From Lysobacter sp. (GTDB lineage: Bacteria > Pseudomonadota > Gammaproteobacteria > Xanthomonadales > Xanthomonadaceae): a DNA stretch of 64,000 nt. The first letter of the stretch is position 1; the number at the start of each line of letters is the position of its first letter. Below, one piece after another: positions 24,737 through 33,985 of this stretch. The notes below the pieces were generated by a model. The model saw nothing but the letters and a program-made list of their open reading frames with translations, had not been told where the DNA came from and made no database searches. A program made the translations under genes and the position numbers. The DNA is taken from contig JAHCAU010000003.1 in NCBI GenBank assembly GCA_019634715.1, positions 248,001 through 312,000 of the forward strand, written 5' to 3'.

Positions 24737-25644
24737 TTGCCCTTCGATTGCGACAGCTCGGTGCGGAAGCGCGCGAGGTTGCGCTCGCGGAAGGCGAAAT
24801 CGGTCAGCGAGCGCTGGGTCAGGTACTCGTCGTCGATCTCGACATCGTGGCGCATGGACATCTTGTCCATCTGGCTCACGCGCGAAGCGCTCATGTTGTT
24901 CATGACCACCTTGGTCGACACGTAGATGCCGTCGACGCGGCGGATTCCGCTCTGGGTGCGCTGCTTGTGGATGCGGCCGCCACGGTAGAGGTCTTCCTTG
25001 AGGGTGATGAAGCTCTCCTTGTCGATCCAGACCACGACCTTGCCGTACTTGGTCTTGCGCGCCTTCTCCGCGGTCGGGGTGAGTTCGATCATCCAGGCGT
25101 TGCGGCCCTGGAACTTGGTGTCTTCCAGCAGCTTGTAGGTGTATTCGTGGAACTTGCGCGCTTCGGGGTTCTCCGTGGTCTCCACCGAGAACTCGGAGCC
25201 GAAGACGCTGCCGCCCTCGTCGTCGTTGGCGATCACGCGATTGACCTTGCCCAGCGCGGGCAGGTACAGCCAGTTGTCGTTGTCGCGGCCGCGCTCGCCG
25301 TATTCGTAGACGAGCAGGCCGGTGCCCTTGTCGCTGGCCGGCTCGCGCACGATCGACAGCTGGCGGTCGCTGTAGAGATCGCCGTCCAGCTTCACCTTCT
25401 TCGCGTTCTCGGCGATGACCGAGCGCGGCTTCTCCGAGCACTTCACCGCACCGGCGACCATCTTGTACCGGCAGGTCGTGATCTTGACGTGGGCGATCTG
25501 GGTCTTGAAGGCCTTGCGCGTGGCGAAGTCGACCTTCTGCATGATCTCTTCCGCGCTCAGCGCCGGCTGGGCGGAAGGCTGCGTCGCAGCCGAGATCGTG
25601 ATGACGAAGATCGAGGCTTGCAGCAACCGCTTGATCGAATGCAT
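24733..25644 (-). CDS. Periplasmic LolA-like protein (outer-membrane lipoprotein-sorting family)
   Basis: The product has 303 residues. The chosen ATG at 25644 begins a signal peptide (LLQASIFVITISAATQPSAQ); an upstream in-frame ATG at 25752 adds 36 residues and hides it. The mature domain has the WLYLPALGKVNRVIANDD and SVFGSEFS blocks that mark the PF17131-type LolA-like fold, a half-barrel that binds lipid acyl chains. It lies just downstream of the RND transporter and overlaps the DUF1302 gene by four bases. The likely role is to ferry a hydrophobic molecule from the RND pump to the outer membrane. True LolA (lipoprotein carrier) is smaller and encoded elsewhere, so this is a specialised relative. 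Confidence 0.82.
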   Translation of the reverse strand: MHSIKRLLQASIFVITISAATQPSAQPALSAEEIMQKVDFATRKAFKTQIAHVKITTCRYKMVAGAVKCSEKPRSVIAENAKKVKLDGDLYSDRQLSIVREPASDKGTGLLVYEYGERGRDNDNWLYLPALGKVNRVIANDDEGGSVFGSEFSVETTENPEARKFHEYTYKLLEDTKFQGRNAWMIELTPTAEKARKTKYGKVVVWIDKESFITLKEDLYRGGRIHKQRTQSGIRRVDGIYVSTKVVMNNMSASRVSQMDKMSMRHDVEIDDEYLTQRSLTDFAFRERNLARFRTELSQSKGK

Positions 25645-25753
25645 GGGTCTGTGTCCGCGAGTGGAAGGGTCTTCGGCGGCGGCAGGATGCGCGCTGCCGC
25701 CAATCAGTATGTTGTCGTCGTCGATGCGCATGCGCGCCCTGCCCGGCCCCATC

Positions 25754-28330
25754 TCAGGCCTCCTGCACGGGCGGCGGATCGGCCATCAGCGAGGCCGCGC
25801 TTTCCTTGCGGAAGTCGAGCTTGAACAGCAGGATCATCGCCGGCAGCAGGAACAGGTCGTTCAGCAGGCCCATCAGCAGGGCCAGCGAGCCGAAGATGCC
25901 GAGGTTGCTGACGCTGCCGTCCGACGCGAAGCCCATGATGCCGAAGCCCAGGCCCAGCACCAGGGTGGTGAAGACCACCGCCTGCCCCGTATCGTCGATC
26001 GTCGTACGCAATGCGCGCCGGATGTCGCCGTGCGCGCTCACCTCGCTGCGGTAGCGGGTCAGGAAGTGCACGGTGTCGTCGACCGCGATGCCGATGATGA
26101 TCGGCGCGATCATCATCGTGGTGATGTCCAGCGGAATGTCCAGCAGCCCGAGCAGGCCGTAGGCCAGGATCGCCGGGATCAGGTTGGGGATCAGCGCCAC
26201 GGCGCCGGCCTTCAGCGTGCCGAACATCAGCAGCAGGATGCCGCTGATCAGCACGAGGGCGAGCGCGAAGTTGGTGACCTGCGAGCGCGTCAGGTAGTCG
26301 GCGCCCTGCATCATCAGCGCCAGCGCACCTGTGATCGACACCTGGGCCTGCGGGTAGGTCTTGCGGATCTCGGCGACGGTGGCCTCGATGTCCGCGCCCA
26401 TCTGCTCCCAGCTGCGGGCGTACACGTACGAGCCGGCGTTGTACATGCGCACGCTGATCCGTGCCTTGTCGTAGTTGTCGGACACCAGCGTCCTGCGGTC
26501 CTCGGGGTTGGACTGGTTGAACAGGAACAGGGTCTGCGAGACCGCGCCGCTGCTCTCCGGGATCACGTACATCTCCGGCCGCCCCTGGTTGAGGGTGCGA
26601 TAGGAGTTCTTGACCGTATCGACGATCGAACTGGTGCGCACGACCAGCGTGTCGTAGCGCGTCTCGATGCGTTCCTGCAGCTTCTCGACCGCATGGAGCA
26701 CGGCGGGGTCGTGGAAGGCGTTCTCGACGCCGAGGTCGAGGTACACCTCCATGCTCTGCGCGCCCATCATGTTCGCGTCGACCAGGCGGACGCTGCGCTT
26801 CATCAGCGAATCTTCCGCGAAGGAACCGACCGGGTCGGTGTCGATCCTGGTCTGGGACGCGCCGTAGATGCACACGACGAAGACCGCCATGAACGCCGCG
26901 ATGAACGCGGAAGGCCGGCGCTCGACGATCGGCAGCACATGCCGGAGCATCCGCGACAGCAGCGCGCTCACGTCGGGCAGGACGCGGCCGGCCAGGGTGC
27001 GGTCGAAATCGGCGGCTTTCTTCGGCGCCCAGAGATCGAGCATCAGCGGCAGCATGTAGGCGGTGAACAGGAACGGCAGCGCCACGCCGAGCGCGCACAT
27101 GAATGCGAAGACCTTGATCGGCACCACCGGCGTGATGCTCAGCGCCAGCATCGCGGCGATGTTGGTCACCGAGGTCAGCAGGCAGGCCACCGCGACGTGC
27201 CGGAACGCGTGCCGCATGGCATCGGGATGCTCGCGACCGGCGTTGCGCGCGGACATGTATTCCGACAGCACGTGCACCGTGTCGGCCACGCCGATCGCCA
27301 GGGTCAGCATGACCGCGATCATCACGAAGGCGGTGATCGGCAGGCCCAGCCAGGCGGTGATGCCGACCATCCAGACACAGCTCAGGATCACGATCACGAT
27401 CGGCCAGAACACGGCGCTCAGCGAACGGAACAGCATCCACAGCAGCAGCATGATGATCAGCAGCGCCGCGACATTGAGCATGCCCATCTCGCTGATCATC
27501 TCGAGGTTGAACTCGGCGGCGGCGATGGCGCCGACCGGATAGTACTCGAAGTGCGCGGCATATTCCGGCTTGTGGATGATCGCCTTGACCGCCTCCATCA
27601 GGGTGAGGTATTCGGCCAGGTCGGTCGGCTTGAACTTCGGCCGCGCCTGCTCGCCGCCTGGGACGGGCGCTTCCGGCGCGCTCAGGTCGATGCCGCCGGC
27701 ATCGATGTCGACCGCGACTGCATCGTCGACGCCGGCCTCGTCGATCGGGATCGCGCCGAAATTCGTTTCGATCAGCAGGCCGCCGTGCTTGAAGTCCTTC
27801 GAGAAATACAGCAGCGGGAAGGCGTCCTGGGTCTGCGCCAGGCTGCGCAGCGCTTCGCGCCCCTCGGCGGTATCCGGCACCCGATCGCCGACCAGCTTGC
27901 GCGAGATCAGCACGTCTTCCTCGGCGCGCAGCACGGGCGCATTGATCAGCGAGCTGACCTTGACGACGTGCTTGAGCGCGGAGCCATCGCCGGGCTGCAG
28001 GGCGGCGACCTTCGCCTCGATCTCCTGGTGCAGGGCCAGCAGGGTCTTCAGCGACTGCTCCGAGAACACGTCGCCGTCCTTCGGCTTGTAGGCGATATAC
28101 AGGTGATCGTCGCTGCCGAATTCGTGGTGGAACCAGTCGAAGGCGACGATCATCGGATCGTCCTGGTCGAACCAGCCTTCGATGGAGGCATCGAACCGGG
28201 CCCGGCCGATGCCCATCGCCAGGAAGACCGTGGCGGCCAGGAAAAACAGCCAGGCCACGACCTTCCGTCGCCGCATCCGGTCCGGTACCTGCTCGAAATA
28301 CCGTGCCATTCCATCCATCAGACGCTTCAT
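25754..28330 (-). CDS. RND-superfamily (MMPL-type) exporter, copy 1
   Basis: The product has 858 residues with about 12 membrane segments in two repeats, each preceded by a large periplasmic loop. Each half carries the MMPL motif around an acidic residue: GVADTVHVLSEYM in the first and IAVDDTVHFLTRY in the second. The start was set at 28330 because GGAG lies eight bases before it; an ATG at 28342 would add four residues but lacks a ribosome site. Proton-driven MMPL transporters move lipids, hopanoids and polyketides. It follows the thioesterase-containing PKS B and precedes the LolA-like and DUF1302 genes, so product export or self-protection is likely. A paralogue with the same neighbours occurs at 59819-62176. 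Confidence 0.88.
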   Translation of the reverse strand: MKRLMDGMARYFEQVPDRMRRRKVVAWLFFLAATVFLAMGIGRARFDASIEGWFDQDDPMIVAFDWFHHEFGSDDHLYIAYKPKDGDVFSEQSLKTLLALHQEIEAKVAALQPGDGSALKHVVKVSSLINAPVLRAEEDVLISRKLVGDRVPDTAEGREALRSLAQTQDAFPLLYFSKDFKHGGLLIETNFGAIPIDEAGVDDAVAVDIDAGGIDLSAPEAPVPGGEQARPKFKPTDLAEYLTLMEAVKAIIHKPEYAAHFEYYPVGAIAAAEFNLEMISEMGMLNVAALLIIMLLLWMLFRSLSAVFWPIVIVILSCVWMVGITAWLGLPITAFVMIAVMLTLAIGVADTVHVLSEYMSARNAGREHPDAMRHAFRHVAVACLLTSVTNIAAMLALSITPVVPIKVFAFMCALGVALPFLFTAYMLPLMLDLWAPKKAADFDRTLAGRVLPDVSALLSRMLRHVLPIVERRPSAFIAAFMAVFVVCIYGASQTRIDTDPVGSFAEDSLMKRSVRLVDANMMGAQSMEVYLDLGVENAFHDPAVLHAVEKLQERIETRYDTLVVRTSSIVDTVKNSYRTLNQGRPEMYVIPESSGAVSQTLFLFNQSNPEDRRTLVSDNYDKARISVRMYNAGSYVYARSWEQMGADIEATVAEIRKTYPQAQVSITGALALMMQGADYLTRSQVTNFALALVLISGILLLMFGTLKAGAVALIPNLIPAILAYGLLGLLDIPLDITTMMIAPIIIGIAVDDTVHFLTRYRSEVSAHGDIRRALRTTIDDTGQAVVFTTLVLGLGFGIMGFASDGSVSNLGIFGSLALLMGLLNDLFLLPAMILLFKLDFRKESAASLMADPPPVQEA

Positions 28331-28399
28331 CGTGTTCTCCATGAAAACGGGGTGCCGCCGCGACCGCCGCCGGAATCTCCGTCGCGATCGCCGCCAGGA

Positions 28400-31300
28400 T
28401 CAGGCCGTGACATCGGCGCGATCCTGTGTGGCCTTCCTTGCGGATTTGTTGCCCTTGCCGGGCTTCGCGGGCTTGCTCGCGCCCGTCGGCCGGGTTGGGG
28501 GTGCCGGCGCGGGCACAGGCGTCGGCACCTGCATCTGCCGGGCGACGCTGTGGATCGGATCGTGTTCGAGCAGGCTGAAGTGGTCGGCGTCGACCGTATA
28601 GGTGCGCAGTGCGCCGTGCACGAATTCGCCCCAGCCGTAATCGTCGGGCACGCCCTGGAAGCCGGACACGGCGCGGAACAGGGTCACCTGCACCGGATGC
28701 GGCAGCTTGTCGGGCACGTAGGCGCGACAGGCGCGCTCGCTGCCGGTCGCCGTCGCATAGGTCGCCAGGAACTGCCTGCGCGGCAGGTCGATGCCCTGCG
28801 CGGCCACCAGCGCATGCAGGCGCTCGCCGCGTTCGGCTTCGGGGATCGCGCGCAGTCCGTCGGCATCCATGTCGATCCGGCCACCGAGGCCACCGACGAA
28901 GTGGCGGAAGACCTCGACGGTCATTTCCTCCATCGCCTCGCGCGCCAGCAGGGCCGGGCTGAGGCTGTCGAGGAGCGTCAGCGACGCCACCTCGTCACCG
29001 CGGGCCTGCAGGCTGCGCGCCATCTCGAAGGCGACGATGCCTCCGTTGGAATAGCCGACGAGGTGATACGGGCCCGCCGGCTGCACCCTCTTCATCGCTT
29101 CGATGTTGAACCCGGCCACGGCTTCGACGCCCTCAGCCGATGCCGGCCGGCCGTCGAGGCCTGCGGGTTCGAGGCAGTAAAAGGGCTGCTGCGTGCCGAG
29201 CGCATGGCTGAGCAACTGCAGCGACAGCGCACTGCCGCCTGCGCCGGGCACGGCGAAGATCGGCGGCTTCTCGCCCCGGACCTGCAGCGGAACCACGACC
29301 TCGGCAGGCGTCGCCGGTTCGGACGGAGCCTCGTCCACCGGCGCGCGATCGAGCACCTCGTGCGCCGACGGTGCGGTGTCCGACACCACCATCGCCTCGA
29401 GCGTGGCGGTGCAGGTGTCCGCCAGGTAGGCGGCGAGCGAACCGATCTCCGGGTGGCGGAAGATGACCCCGGGCGAGAGGTTGATCGACAGCAGGCGATC
29501 GATCCGCAGGATGACTTCGGCCAGGCCGATGGAGTTCATGCCCAGTTCGAGGAAATCCCTGTCGGTCGCGATCGCGTCGATGTCCTGCTGCAACTGGGCC
29601 GCCACTTCCTGCTTCAGGAACAGCGCGATCTTGTCTTCGGCGGACAGGCCCGATGCATCGCCCTGCACGGCGGCCGTCGCCGACGGCAGGTAGAAATGCC
29701 AGCGCGCCGGTGCGGCAGCGACAGCGGTGGCCTGCGGGCGCGGAACGACGGGCGCCGAAACGCTGTCCATCGACGCGATGTAGCGGGCACCCTCGCCTTC
29801 CCGGCGCACGTCGATCCAGTGCCGTTCGCGGGCGAAGGGATAGGTCGGCAGCGCGACGCGGCGCGCATCGCTGCCCTGCCACAGTGCGGCCCAGGGGACG
29901 GACACGCCGTTCACCCAGAGCAGCGCGACCTGCTTCCACTGCCTGCCCTGCGCGCTCTGCGCAAGCTGCATCCGCGCCATGTCGGGCGTGATCAGCGCGG
30001 CGACCGGGCTCTTGTCCGCGGGATCGACGCGGCCATGGAAGATCTCCTTCGATTCCAGGCCCAGCTTCTCGCGGATGCCCACCTTCGCGACCTGCTGCAG
30101 CTTGTCGAGCAGTTCCTTGCGCGAGGACGCGACGATGGCCAGGCGTTCGGCCTGCGCCTCGCGCCCGGTCTGTGCGGTGTGCACGAGATCGGCGAAACGC
30201 GCCTGTTCGCTGCCGTCCCCTGCGCTCTCGCCGAGGAAGGCGATGTAATCGTGCACGTAGCGTTCCAGACGCTGCGCGTTCCGGGCCGACAGCACGAACA
30301 GCTGCTTGCCGCCATCCGCTTCGGCCTGGCTGCGCGGACGCGGCATGTACTCTTCGAGCAGGATGTGCACGTTCGAGCCGCTGTCGGCGAAGGAATTGAT
30401 GCCGGCGCGGACCGGTGTGCGCTCGTCGCGGCGGATCTCGTCGAACGCGATCTGGCGATCGGCGATGTACAGCGGGTGCGCGGGATTTGCGATGTCGATG
30501 AAGGTGTTGACCTTCTTCATCGAGATCGTCGCCGGGAAGCGCTTGTGGTGCAGCGACAGCGCGAGCTTGATGACGTTGGCGATGCCGCTGACCGGCTCGA
30601 GGTTGCCGATGTTGCCCTTCATGCTGCCCAGGGCCAGGTGCTTGCGACCGACGCCACTGCCGGCGAATGCGCCCTTGATGCCTTCGTACTCGAAGGAATC
30701 GGCCCACTTGCTGGCATAACCGTCGACTTCGACGTAGTCGATGGCGTCGGGGGACAGGCCGGCCTTGCGGTAGCAGTCCTGGAGGACGCGGGTGATCGAT
30801 TCGTGCTTGACCTCGGAGATGTTGCGCGCGGCGCCGCGGTAGTTCTGGTGCGAGGCGCGGATCAGGCCGTAGATGCGATCGTTGTCGCGCTCGGCATCCT
30901 CCAGCCGCTTGAGCACCAGCGTGGCCACGCCCTCGCCGCGGGTGAAACCGTTGGCATCGTCGTCGAACACGCCGCTGCTGCCGTCGGGCGAGAGCACGCC
31001 GTACTGCGAGGCGGCGATGTAGTCGCCCTCGAACAGGTTGAGGGAGGCCGCGCCGACCAGCGCGACATCGCTCTCGTCGTCGAGCAGCGAATGGAACGCC
31101 CGGTTGATCGCGACCGCGGAGGACGCGCAGTTGACGTTGAACGCTTCGCTCGGACCGCACAGGTCGAAGGTGTGCGAGATGCGGTTGGCCAGGTAGTAGG
31201 TGGGGCTGGACGAGCTGAACAGCGGCCCCTTCATCATGTCCTGGTTGTCGAGCTTGCGCAGGTGGTGCTCGTACTCGGCGTACTCGTAGCCGACGAAGAC

Positions 31301-32161
31301 GCCGGTGCGCGACCCGGCCAGCGAGCGCATGTCGATGCCCGCGTCCTCGACCGCGCGATAGGTCTCTTCCATCAGCAGGCGCAGCTGCGGGTCGATGCTG
31401 GCCGCCTCTTCCGGCGCGATGCGGAAGAACTCGGCGTCGAAGCAGTCGACGTCGTCGATGAGCGCGGCCCAGCGGGTGAGGCTCTTGCCCTGCGCCGGTG
31501 TCTCGGAATAGTGCGCCTTCCAGTCCCAGCGGCTGTCGGGCACCTCGCGCACGCTGTTGCGACCCGCGAGCAGGTTGTTCCAGAAGGTGTGCGGATCCGG
31601 CGCATCCGGCAGGCGGCAGCTCATGCCGACGATGGCGACCAGCGACTTGCGCGAGGCCGCACCGGTCTGGTCCGTGGCCATGCCGTAATGACGGAGCATC
31701 GCATCGGCGTGATCGTGCAGAAGGCTGTCGACGATCTGGTCGAGCGAGGCGAACTGGCGACCGGACAACTGCACGTCGTAGGTGCGCGCGACATGCTCGA
31801 GCACGGGCGCGAAGGCGCTGTCGGCCGTGGCGGCGACCGGGAGGCCGATGCCGGCGAGGCCGGGGACAGCCGTGGACGGCGGCGGCGCCGCGGTCGTCGT
31901 CGCCGGCATCCCCTCGTCCAGCAGCGACTCCACCAGGCCCGTCAGCCCGCGGATGGTGTCGATGTTCGAGAACTGCGCGGGCGTGAGCGTGATGTCGAAT
32001 TCCTTCTCGATGTTCTCCATCAGCTCCATGACGATCAGCGAGTTCACGCCGAAGCTTTCGAGGTTGGCATCGATGTCGATCTGGTCGGCGGGCACCTTCA
32101 GCGTCGATTCGATCAGGCGGATCACTTCCGCGAGGACATCCATTTCGGCGGTGTTCGACAT
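28400..32161 (-). CDS. PKS B: ACP-KS0-ACP-TE terminal polyketide synthase
   Basis: The product has 1,253 residues. ACP1 has Ser41 in FGVNSLIV. The KS (about 173-610) keeps Cys345 in NVNCASSAV, but both catalytic His are replaced: HGTGT reads DGYAS (about residue 480) and NIGH reads NIGN (about 519). It should therefore transfer, not extend, the chain (a KS0). A second ACP (Ser about 876, LGMNSI) follows. The type I thioesterase (about 950-1210) has GYSNGG (Ser about 1038), an Asp in LLDSL and the His in ADHFSLL. A Lys/Arg/Pro-rich tail ends the protein. The ATG at 32161 lies one base after the aminotransferase stop, so translation is coupled. It is the release point of the assembly line. Hydrolysis versus cyclisation cannot be decided from sequence. 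Confidence 0.93.
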   Translation of the reverse strand: MSNTAEMDVLAEVIRLIESTLKVPADQIDIDANLESFGVNSLIVMELMENIEKEFDITLTPAQFSNIDTIRGLTGLVESLLDEGMPATTTAAPPPSTAVPGLAGIGLPVAATADSAFAPVLEHVARTYDVQLSGRQFASLDQIVDSLLHDHADAMLRHYGMATDQTGAASRKSLVAIVGMSCRLPDAPDPHTFWNNLLAGRNSVREVPDSRWDWKAHYSETPAQGKSLTRWAALIDDVDCFDAEFFRIAPEEAASIDPQLRLLMEETYRAVEDAGIDMRSLAGSRTGVFVGYEYAEYEHHLRKLDNQDMMKGPLFSSSSPTYYLANRISHTFDLCGPSEAFNVNCASSAVAINRAFHSLLDDESDVALVGAASLNLFEGDYIAASQYGVLSPDGSSGVFDDDANGFTRGEGVATLVLKRLEDAERDNDRIYGLIRASHQNYRGAARNISEVKHESITRVLQDCYRKAGLSPDAIDYVEVDGYASKWADSFEYEGIKGAFAGSGVGRKHLALGSMKGNIGNLEPVSGIANVIKLALSLHHKRFPATISMKKVNTFIDIANPAHPLYIADRQIAFDEIRRDERTPVRAGINSFADSGSNVHILLEEYMPRPRSQAEADGGKQLFVLSARNAQRLERYVHDYIAFLGESAGDGSEQARFADLVHTAQTGREAQAERLAIVASSRKELLDKLQQVAKVGIREKLGLESKEIFHGRVDPADKSPVAALITPDMARMQLAQSAQGRQWKQVALLWVNGVSVPWAALWQGSDARRVALPTYPFARERHWIDVRREGEGARYIASMDSVSAPVVPRPQATAVAAAPARWHFYLPSATAAVQGDASGLSAEDKIALFLKQEVAAQLQQDIDAIATDRDFLELGMNSIGLAEVILRIDRLLSINLSPGVIFRHPEIGSLAAYLADTCTATLEAMVVSDTAPSAHEVLDRAPVDEAPSEPATPAEVVVPLQVRGEKPPIFAVPGAGGSALSLQLLSHALGTQQPFYCLEPAGLDGRPASAEGVEAVAGFNIEAMKRVQPAGPYHLVGYSNGGIVAFEMARSLQARGDEVASLTLLDSLSPALLAREAMEEMTVEVFRHFVGGLGGRIDMDADGLRAIPEAERGERLHALVAAQGIDLPRRQFLATYATATGSERACRAYVPDKLPHPVQVTLFRAVSGFQGVPDDYGWGEFVHGALRTYTVDADHFSLLEHDPIHSVARQMQVPTPVPAPAPPTRPTGASKPAKPGKGNKSARKATQDRADVTA

Positions 32162-32162
32162 G

Positions 32163-33977
32163 TCAGTGGCCTTTTCCGTTGACGCCGCGCAGGTCCGCGA
32201 GGATCCGTTCGCGCAGGAGTTCGATCTGCGACCTGCCGCTGTCCTGCGCGGCGGGGGCCGGAGCCGTGGCGGGCGCGGCGGCCGGCGCATGCGCGACCGA
32301 TGCCTCGCCGGCTGGCGATTCGTGGAAGAATCCGTGCTCGACCATCTCGTCGACGCTCCTGCGGAACGCCTCGACGATGGCGCGGAGGTCTTCCGCACGA
32401 TGCGAGAGATTGAGGAAATTGTTTCCGGACGTGGACGTCTCCACGCCGTTCATCCTGAGCAGGATGATGAACAGTTCCCGGGTCAGGCCGTAGGGATCGT
32501 CGGTGACGAACAGGCGGAACAGGGAGCTGAACTGTTCCAGGTGCATCGGCACGCGCGCCTGCACGAAGTGCGCGTTGATCTCCCCGCACATGGCCGCGGT
32601 CGCCCGGTTCAGCGCGCCGATCGCGCAGTCGCAGGTCATCGGGTCGCAGCCGCCGGCGCGATCGCAGATCTTCAGCATCTCGCGGCAGACCGCGAGCGTG
32701 GCCGAGACCTTCAGCGAGTTCTGGGTGTGCGTGCCGGCCATGACCGCGCGGCGCAGGCTGGGCATGCTGTTGTCGTCGAATCCCCACACGCCGCCGTCGA
32801 CGTAATCCATGTACTTGGCCAGGCCGGCGATGATGCCGGTGGGCATGCCGCCGCCGGACACCTTGCCGTAGGTGGCCAGGTCGGGCTTGACCTTGTAGAA
32901 GCCTTCGGCGCCCCGGGGGCCGGCGCGGAAGCCGGTGACCATCTCGTCGAAGATCAGGACGATGTCCTGCTCCAGGGTGATCCGGCGCAGTTCCTGCAGG
33001 TATTCGACCGGCTGGCGCGCCGGGAAGCGCGACTGCACCGGCTCGGTCAGCACGCAGGCGATGTCGGCGGCGTTCTTCTCGATGAATTCGAGGTTCGAAT
33101 GGTCGCCGTAATCGAGGATGATCAGTTGGTCGGCGAATTCCTGCAGCATGCCCAGGCCCGCCGACAGCGTGGCGCCGTTGCGCCCGCGGATCGCCAGCAC
33201 GTTGTCGGACAGGCCGTGGTAGGAGCCGTCGTAGATCACCACCTTCTTCTTGCCGGTGGCGGCACGCGCCATGCGCGTGGCCCACATCACCGCTTCGGTG
33301 CCGGTCTGCGCATAGACCATGCGCTCGTGGCCGGTGATCTGGCAGAACAGTCGCGCGGACTCGAACAGGTCTTCGCTGTAGGCGACCAGGGGATAACCCT
33401 GGTCGAGGCGGCGGATCAGCGCGTCCTTGAGGAACTGCGGCTGGTGCCCGAAGAAGTTCACGCCGTTGTCGCCGGTGATGTCGACGTAGCGATTGCCGTC
33501 CACGTCGTACAGGTACGGGCCTTCGGCGCGCTCGTAGGTCAGCTGGAACTGCATCGACTTCAGCGGGCGCTTGAGGCCGGCGACCTTGCGCTGGTCGACG
33601 AAGTGTTTCTGGTGCACCAGCGCGTTGTGCTTGGATTTCGCGGCGCGTTCGGCGAAGCGCTGCGAGAGCGCGGCGATGTACGCCTTCTGCGCATCGCTGA
33701 TGTCGCCCTCGTGGACCGACTGCAGGGTCGGCGGCGCCGAAGCATGCTCTTCAGGAGCATGTCCTTCAGGAGCATGCTCTCCCGGAGCCTGCCCTTCCGG
33801 AGCCTGCGTCGATGCCGACGCCTCCGGCGCGTCGCCGTGCAGCCTGGCGCGCAGGCCCGTCATCACCCGGTGCTTGTCCTCGTCCGGGAGCTCGCTGAAT
33901 CTGCGCATCGCATCCTGCCTGTCGATCTTCTTCGCCAGGATGTTGTCGAGCACGTCGTCCACTGAAGTCGCCATCAT
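32163..33977 (-). CDS. PLP-dependent class III aminotransferase (GSAM-like), PKS-associated
   Basis: The product has 604 residues. An N-terminal helix pair (DDVLDNILAKKIDRQDAMRRF, about 6-26) looks like a PKS docking element. A low-complexity PEGHA linker follows, then the glutamate-1-semialdehyde-aminomutase-like domain (about 100-545): YAQTGTEAVMWATRMARAAT, IYDGSYHGLSDN, IFDEMVTGFR and the PLP Lys in LATYGKVSGGGMPTG. The last 20 residues (IELLRERILADLRG) form a second likely docking helix. The gene starts 8 bp after the PKS A stop, with AAAGGAC overlapping that stop, and ends one base before PKS B. This fits beta-transamination of the beta-keto chain made by the last KS of PKS A, as AMT domains do in iturin-type synthases. 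Here it is a free protein. Confidence 0.9.
   Translation of the reverse strand: MMATSVDDVLDNILAKKIDRQDAMRRFSELPDEDKHRVMTGLRARLHGDAPEASASTQAPEGQAPGEHAPEGHAPEEHASAPPTLQSVHEGDISDAQKAYIAALSQRFAERAAKSKHNALVHQKHFVDQRKVAGLKRPLKSMQFQLTYERAEGPYLYDVDGNRYVDITGDNGVNFFGHQPQFLKDALIRRLDQGYPLVAYSEDLFESARLFCQITGHERMVYAQTGTEAVMWATRMARAATGKKKVVIYDGSYHGLSDNVLAIRGRNGATLSAGLGMLQEFADQLIILDYGDHSNLEFIEKNAADIACVLTEPVQSRFPARQPVEYLQELRRITLEQDIVLIFDEMVTGFRAGPRGAEGFYKVKPDLATYGKVSGGGMPTGIIAGLAKYMDYVDGGVWGFDDNSMPSLRRAVMAGTHTQNSLKVSATLAVCREMLKICDRAGGCDPMTCDCAIGALNRATAAMCGEINAHFVQARVPMHLEQFSSLFRLFVTDDPYGLTRELFIILLRMNGVETSTSGNNFLNLSHRAEDLRAIVEAFRRSVDEMVEHGFFHESPAGEASVAHAPAAAPATAPAPAAQDSGRSQIELLRERILADLRGVNGKGH
33741..33800 (-). 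repeat. 15-bp tandem repeat in the aminotransferase linker
   Basis: Four imperfect units of the form AGCATGCTCTTCAGG occur back to back, with a partial fifth after 33800. On the coding strand they give PEGHA/PEGQA-type pentapeptides joining the docking helices to the catalytic domain. The copy number may vary between strains. Confidence 0.75.
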
Positions 33978-33985
33978 GGTGTCCT

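Noticed and set aside
25415..32182. A + strand open frame of 2,255 codons across the exporter and PKS B
   Set aside because: It is antisense to the RND, LolA-like and PKS B genes, whose motifs are all on the - strand.
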